From positions 1-13,298 of the forward strand of contig QAXH01002798.1 in the NCBI GenBank assembly GCA_004335635.1: DNA of 13,298 nt. The letters are read 5' to 3'. Both the position numbers and the translations under genes were made by a program. This document shows positions 7,086-13,298 of the stretch, one piece after another (position 1 is the stretch's first letter; every line of letters starts with the position of its first letter). This stretch comes from Chloromonas sp. AAM2. Lineage: Eukaryota; Chlorophyta; Chlorophyceae; Chlamydomonadales; Chlamydomonadaceae. A model generated the notes under the pieces. The model saw only the letters and a program-made list of their open reading frames with translations. It was not told where the DNA came from and did no database searches.

Positions 7086-10000
7086 CTAGAGATCTTCAAA
7101 CTCGTCGTACACAATCTTAGTTGAGCCGCGCTTCTTAGCCGGCTTGCCCCCGCTTCCAGACGCCCCCACGCTCCGCTCCCGCTTCGCGCCCTGAACCCCA
7201 TTGGGCGTCCCACCAGGCCTTCCCCCATCCGGAGCCTCCTGTCCCCGCCCCTGCTGGCCTGCACGTTCAGAATCGCCTGTCACGTGTCCATTTCCATGGC
7301 CCATGTGATGCTGTTCTCCTTGCTGCTGCATTTCGTGTTCTTCTGTGTAGTACGGGTTTACGTCTGGGTCAGGCCGGTACGGCCGTCCGTTTTCACCCCC
7401 ACCCTGCTGATGCTCCTCCTGTGCGTGGCCATATCCCTGAGGATGGTGTTCCTCTAGTGGTGGGCCGCCATCGAGTTCGGCTGCTGGTGGGGGCGGGAGG
7501 ATGTGGAAAGGGTACGTGGCGGGGTCGTGTAAAGGCCACAGGAGCGGATCCAGGGGCAGGGACTCATCACGAGGGGGGGTGGGCTCGGGGCCGTAGTAGG
7601 GGGGGCTCCTGCGGAGGAATGAAAGCACACGGGCGCTGCTCACAGACAGCAATGCGAATGATAGCTCTCCTGTGGAGCATACGTCAAGACGACACACTGC
7701 CAATCTTAGCAAAGCGCAGAATGCAAACACTGGGTTGAAAGCTCTATTGCTGAATGTAAACGTAGGTGCACACAGCCAGGCGTTGCGTACGCATGGGGCA
7801 TTGTACAATTGATGCTGCACTTGGTCTTGGCAATCGCACTGCGTTGTCGTGCCACAGCCTGAGCAACACTCCTTCTGCTGACCATCCCATTGTGTGGGCC
7901 CAGGCCTGTTCCTGGCCAAGTGCAATCTTGACCCTCACTCACACAGGCGCCTCCGTCAGCAGCGACTCCTGCACAGGAGGTGGCGGCGGCTCCTCCCACA
8001 CACCGCCCTGCGGCCCCACAGGGTGTAGAGGCGGGGGCGGCGGCAGCGGCCGGCTGGTCTGCAGGGCCGACGGCGGCGGGGGCAGCTCGGGGGGCATCTT
8101 CTCAGGCGGGATCAGCTGCCTGTCCTTCTCATAAACCTGGGGCAAAGGAAAGGAGGGAGGCTCACATATGGCATTCTGAAGGCTCAGTGAACCTGCAAAG
8201 TCTCTTCAAACTGGCGTCACAGATTGTGTGCGCTGGCCATATCAACAACGGAGCGCACCGGCTTGCCACACAGTGCCCGTCATCACCGCCAGTGCAAGTG
8301 TGACCGAGGTATTGAAAGCAAGCTTCTCTCGCCCAACTCGAGCAGTCAATCGCAGTATTTGTTCAACCCCTGTGTGCCGCAAGGTATATGTGCAGTCACG
8401 TGTGTATGTGTGCACTGCAGGTGTTCTCCAGTCAGGCCAGTAGTGTGTGTGTGTGTGCGTCGGTGTGCAGCACAGAGTCCTTCCCTGTCTGACTTACGGG
8501 GGTGTGCCAGAACACAGACTGCAGATACTGTAGAAGCTCCGGCACCTCAATGTTGTCCTCGATGGACGTCTTCACCTGAGCACACCAAAGGCAAAGCAGG
8601 GTAAAGTAAGTAAACAAGCGAGAGTCTCCACAGAAAAAGAGTGGTGGAAGGCAAGCCTCTGACATTCCTAGCAGCTAAGGGTTGGCATCCTGGCACCAGC
8701 TTGGCTGCTGAAGCCTGAGCACGCCTTCAGTCTGAGCTGTATCACAAACCCGTTGTGCCTGGCTGCACCTGGCCAGGAGAGGCCATGTGACATGGGTCAG
8801 GCACCAGAGCTATTAGCAGCACAGATTCATGGTCGAGTTTGCGTGACCTGTCCTTGCATGCAGGCGCCACACAAGCGATGGCCAGGGGCACAGGCGCGGT
8901 CAGGTTCTGGCTGTGTTGCCCTGACCTGCACACCGCCACAACCAAAGAACACATGTGCGCACCTTTTCATACACATGGTAGGCATTGGGAGTGTTCTTGT
9001 CCTCCCGCTTGCGCATGTACGCCCAGCAGTGCTTGTCAAACAGCCAGTTGCACTCGATGATGCATCCGTCCAGACTGGGGCCGTCAGCGTTCTACAAACA
9101 TGGGCAAACAACACGCAAGCGCGTGATCAAATTGACAGAAGCTCCATGCTTCAAAAACCCACAGCGTGCTCTGAACACCCTTCACAACAGATGCTGAAAG
9201 AAAACTTGCACTGGCATCCGCACTGCATGTGGACCTGCCATGCTGCCCCTCCCTAGCTGTCCCCAAACACCTTGTCGTCGCCTTGTCACTGCAGCTAGCT
9301 GCCACACCACTGGACACGATTCCACCCAAGTGCCACCGGACACGGGCTGTTCACTCACAGGGAACTCGACGGGTGTTTGGATGGGCGTGAGCGGCGGGCC
9401 GCCCGGCCCCTTGCGCCGCCCCGCACCGGGCCGGGTGTCGATCAGCCACAGCGTGTACGCCTGACGGGAAAGAGAGGTGCGGGAGTATGAATGACAGGCG
9501 GAAGCCTTGGCCCACAAGTGGCAGGGTGTGCAAGGCCACGCAGGCAGCACGTACAAGGAGTGGAGCAGTGAGTCAGCTGATAGCAACCAACTGTCAATTG
9601 CTGCTAGTGATTGCTGCCAGTAGCTACTGCCCGTCTTGACAGACGGTCGTCCTCCCATGGCCACCTTCGTGCCTCCATGCTGCGCTGGCCGACTGTCTGA
9701 ACAAACCTCGCAGCCCTCATGCCGTCCCAGTAACCCATGACTAGTCTTGTGACGTCACGTGTGCTCGCCAAGTGTACCCTGAGGCCCACTACTTCCCCAT
9801 CACGCACCGGTTTGCCTGAGCCCTTGCCCGTCACAGTGAGCTTGAAGTCCACACTGTTGAGGTGTGCGAACTTGAACTTGAGCAGTGCGTTGTCGGTGTT
9901 GGCCACATACCCACTGTCACAGCTCTGCAGGAAACACAACACACACATGACCAGGGCAAAGCAGCAACAGCGCAAAAATGACTAGGTATGGAACAGGACA

Positions 10001-13000
10001 AGCCAAAGAGACACCGTAGATCAGTGCAATGAGGAAGACAAGAGCCAGGGCATGGCGCAGGGGGCCGGCCGTCCACTTATGGTTGAAGAAAGGGCGGCTC
10101 TGGAGAGGTCAGCAACAAGTGTGCCCACACGCCCTGATGACGGCCTGTATAGCTAGCCTGTGCATGTGTACCCCGTTTCAAACCAAGCGTACTACTGCAC
10201 GCTAGAAGACGGAACGATCAGCTGTGTGTCCCTTGCCTGTAGGATAAGGCCGTCTGCCTCGTGTGAGAGGTGGTCGATCATCTGTATGACCTTGTGCGAC
10301 TGCCACAGCGGCCAGAAGTCCTTGCGCCGCACACTGAACGGCTCACTGGGGTAGTCGTACCTGGACACAGGCCAGGTTGCAGGGCATGGCCCGAGGCGGA
10401 CAAGTACTGAGTGTTGCAGGCAGGCCTGAGGCGTTGCACTCATCATGAGGCAAGGCAAGCTGTACGCTGACCAGACGTGCAGCGAGCTGAAGAAGCCACT
10501 TCCTTGCTCAGCAGCAGCACATGAGCAGCCATTCCACAAGCTGACCACTCGATGGACCATTCCCAGGGCGCGGCCTGCCAGGGCGTGACCACAGCACAAC
10601 TCGGCTGTACCCGCAACCACCGCCTGTCCCTACTGCTCCATGCATGACTCCGCTCTACCTACCCCAAGGGAGGTGTCCTGTAGCGCTCCTTGTCGGGTTT
10701 GATCTGACCCAGGATGTAGCTGCAGGCAACACACACCGGTGAAGCGCATGCAGTGGGGTGGAAAAAGAGACACCGGTGTCGGGGATTAGGATGCAGGCAG
10801 GTCGTAGACGAGATCAAGGTGGCTGTTGCTTGCAGCCTGCTGAGGAAGCAAGTCCTGAGGAAGCAAGTCCTGCTGCATGAGCAAGGCCTGCAGGACGGCT
10901 GGGTGCCAACCCCCACATTCCCTCACCTTCGTTCCTTGTTGCGCGGCATGATGACGGCCTCCTCCAGGCTCTTGAACCGCTTCTCCCAGGGCAGCGCCAG
11001 CAGCGGCTTCTCGTTGAGAGCAGCAACATCGTATGCCAGATACCTGCATGGACGGGTCAGCATCGTGTGCCAAGACCGTTGCGACAGGGACTACTGTACT
11101 GCCAGAAGCCAGCGATCCATGTCAATCTCAAGCCATCACTGTGGCCTGCACATTCCCATCCCATGCCTGCACAGGTCCCGCCCAACTGACCCTGCTACAA
11201 TCGTGCAGTTTACAATTGTGATTGTGCGTACAGAAGGATGTCCATTCACATCATCAAGCCGAGTCAGCCATCTTAATCGCTATCTTCCGGACCACAGATC
11301 CCCACTGCACCAGTGCCTGTCTCAGCAGCCCCTTCGTTTGCCCCTACCCGTGCGCACCCTACCAGTGCTCCTCCCGTATCCATCCATACAGTCCCTGATC
11401 GGACCATTTACATACGTCATTGAGGTGAGAAGATCCTTACCCACCAGTTCTGGCTCACTTGCAACTCATCCGCCCTCCACTATCCGGCAGTGTCCCTCCC
11501 TATCGCGCGTCCCGTTCTGCGGCCCTCACCTCCTGTATCGGTTGCCCTGGTCCTCGTCCACCACCATCTCCCCGTCCAGCAGCGTCATGTGGTGCGGCTT
11601 GCCCACGGGGTACTCGCCCTCGGGGACGGCCTTACCCGGGCGCAGCATCAGCTTGGGGCCCATCGTGGGAAAACGCATCTGGAAATGCGCATGTCACACT
11701 GTCTGTGTTGCACCCCTCAGGCTGCAGTGATACCCCGTCCACTCTTACGCAATGCAAACAAACACAAGTTGATGAGCAACGAAATGCTGGTCGAGCAAAC
11801 AATACACTTGTTTGAACAGCAGAGCGCCCAGCATGCAGTCTGTCATTGCAAATGCGCCAACTGGAGCAGCACACACTGCGACATGTAATGTGAACACAGC
11901 TTGAGCCCCGGCCCCAGCCCTGGCCCTTGCCCGCTGCCCCACCTGCAGCCTGACCACCTTGAAGCTCCTGTCCATCAGGTAGCAGCCCCTGTCCAGGATC
12001 AGCAGCAGGTACCTGGTGCCGTCAGCCTTCCACGACACCCAGTACCTGACATGGAACACACAACTCTATGCATCAAAAGGCAAACTGGCACATGCACGAC
12101 AACAGACACGTCAATCGTGTTTGGATGTGGCTCTCGCAGCCCAAGAGATATTCAGGCCCAAGAGGCCGCATTGCTGACCAGAATTGAGCCTTCAGTGCGT
12201 ATGTGGTCGCGCGAGCTGCTCTTTGGACCAGGGCATTCATGCTCCTTGCCCGCCCGGCGCGCCCCCGCCTGTTGGCAACACTTCAAGATGAGAAAAGTGT
12301 GCATGGCTGTAGCTCTCTTGCGCTTTGGAGAGAAGTATTCTTCCATGGCTCTCTCTCTGTCTTCCATGCTGACGTCGCAATGCAAGCGTTATCCCTGCGA
12401 CCGCCCCCCACCTCATGTCCAGCAGCAGGTCCAGGTTTGCCCGGGCCAGGGAGACGGGCTGCGACCCGGGGAAGTGCAGCCGCTGGTTCTCGCCCAGGGC
12501 ACGGCCAGTCAACATCTCGTACACCCTGAGAAAGGTGGGCAGCACACGGGGAACATGGCTGATGAACCATATGGTGCTCATGGGTTGCAAGCAGATGCCA
12601 TGGTGTGGTGGGGTGCGCTCGTGGCATGCGCACACATCGCTGGGCAGCATAAAGTCAGCATGTAGACGCTGTGCGTCATGCACAATAGACACTGTCGGTA
12701 GATGCAAAGCGCTGTCGTCTGCCCAGCTGCATCGCTGGGACCACACGCCTCCCGGAAATTGCTCTGTCCAGATCAAGTACGTCGTTTTCCCCGTTTCCCC
12801 AGTTTCCTGGCCTGTCCTTCCCCCAAAGGTCTCACATTCCCTGCAGGTAGCTTGCCTCCTCCGGGTGGACCGGTTCGCCTATGTCCTCGATGCGCTCGTG
12901 ATGGACTTCCCGGGGAGGGACCTCGGGCAGCTCTGCAAGCGCGGGGCCACAGACAGCAAGGCAGGCAGCCAGGGTGGTGCCACGTGAAGCAAGGCGGGCT

Positions 13001-13279
13001 GTTCACTGCATACAGTCGTTGAGCAACGCTTGCAGAGCACAGGTTTGTATAGGCAGGCGAAACAGCGCAACGCACAGCTTTGCCTGGAGCACCAAGCAGC
13101 AAAGCACCAACATGACCCGGGCCAGCAATAACCAGGTGAGGGCAGTGTCAATGATGATGACTGTTCAGGCGGTCTCACCCGGTGGCGCATCGGGCTCGTC
13201 CTCCTCCTCGTTGTTTCCTTTCCAGTCGGGCACGCGGGGCGTGACGATACGCTCCTCATTGCGCACCTCATGATGGTAC
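7086..13279 (-). CDS. RNGTT: mRNA-capping enzyme, guanylyltransferase and OB domains (5' end missing, 14 exons)
   Basis: Exons in transcript order: 13279-13179, 12932-12836, 12525-12412, 12045-11943, 11678-11530, 11043-10927, 10719-10663, 10360-10237, 9924-9808, 9460-9359, 9091-8963, 8575-8498, 8136-7943, 7608-7086 (stop TAG). They give 667 residues with closed phases. Nucleotidyltransferase motifs appear in order: I WKADGTR with the GMP-accepting Lys110, III LLDGEMV (171-177), IIIa YLAYDV (189-194), IV EADGLIL (280-286), V LLKFKF (301-306; Phe where the usual motif has Trp), and VI WAYMRKREDKNTPN (383-396). The enzyme transfers GMP to the 5' diphosphate end of nascent mRNA in the nucleus. 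Residues 1-25 resemble the linker after the plant or animal triphosphatase domain, so a bifunctional protein is likely; that domain would lie off the right edge. A Pro-rich then Gln/His/Gly-rich tail (430-667) ends in a basic KPAKKR and an acidic DEFEDL. The exon 9 donor is the least certain: 9807 (GTGCGT) was preferred over 9792 and 9777 because all other donors have G at +5. Intron 8 (10236-9925) starts with GC. Confidence 0.93.
8443..8457. repeat. GT microsatellite in an intron of the capping-enzyme gene
   Basis: An uninterrupted GT run of 15 bases (CA on the coding strand) lies in the intron between the exons ending at 8498 and starting at 8136. Confidence 0.85.
10841..10870. repeat. Tandem 15-mer duplication in an intron of the capping-enzyme gene
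   Basis: TGAGGAAGCAAGTCC occurs twice without spacer inside the intron 10720-10926. The exact identity of the two copies suggests recent slippage, so the copy number may vary between strains. Confidence 0.85.
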
Positions 13280-13298
13280 CTGCGGCAGGATAGTGGGG

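Noticed and set aside
5768..7704. A 14-base direct repeat, GACACACTGCCAAT, at 5768-5781 and 7691-7704
   Set aside because: A match of this length is expected by chance about once in a few windows of this size, and the flanks show no similarity.
10021..10100. Possible extra capping-enzyme exon on the - strand (RPFFNHKWTAGPLRHALALV)
   Set aside because: It looks like a membrane segment and has a plausible acceptor, but the flanking exons join in phase without it and motif IV runs naturally into the segment before motif V. Treated as intron sequence.
10753..11730. 325-codon ORF on the + strand
   Set aside because: It lies opposite three well-supported capping-enzyme exons (10927-11043, 11530-11678 and the adjoining introns). 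Its Pro/Ser/Arg-rich product is the typical mirror image of GC-rich coding sequence.

Overview
The window reads as nuclear DNA from an intron-rich eukaryote, most likely a green alga (Chlorophyta). Every convincing gene is split into short exons. A TGTAA motif, the usual poly(A) signal of chlorophycean algae, follows the first gene. The introns carry TG-rich simple repeats, and the proteins resemble plant or animal rather than bacterial relatives. The lineage call is inference; no marker gene is present.

Layout, left to right. (1) Positions 1-2445 on the + strand hold the 3' part of a gene for an Obg-family GTPase of GTPBP10-like type; its N-terminal Obg domain lies off the left edge. (2) Positions 2446-4088 are intergenic. 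They include a pair of inverted A/T-tract repeats about 0.8 kb apart, possibly the ends of a small non-autonomous transposon, and short palindromic repeats upstream of the next gene. (3) Positions 4089-5438 on the + strand hold a complete four-exon gene for a 192-residue, probably N-myristoylated coiled-coil protein resembling BORCS5 (myrlysin) of the BORC complex. (4) Positions 5439-7085 lie between two convergent genes and contain only a short isolated ORF with a weak acyltransferase-like look. (5) Positions 7086-13279 on the - strand hold 14 exons of an mRNA-capping enzyme: the guanylyltransferase and OB-fold domains followed by an unusual tail of about 240 residues. Its 5' end, expected to encode the RNA triphosphatase domain, is off the right edge.

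The three genes show no common pathway: organellar ribosome assembly, endolysosome positioning and nuclear mRNA capping are the roles expected from their families. Exon models were built by hand from reading-frame continuity, splice-site sequence and protein motifs. In all three genes the phases close exactly. All 21 modelled donors have G at intron position +5, two of them are GC rather than GT, and all but one modelled acceptor read CAG.
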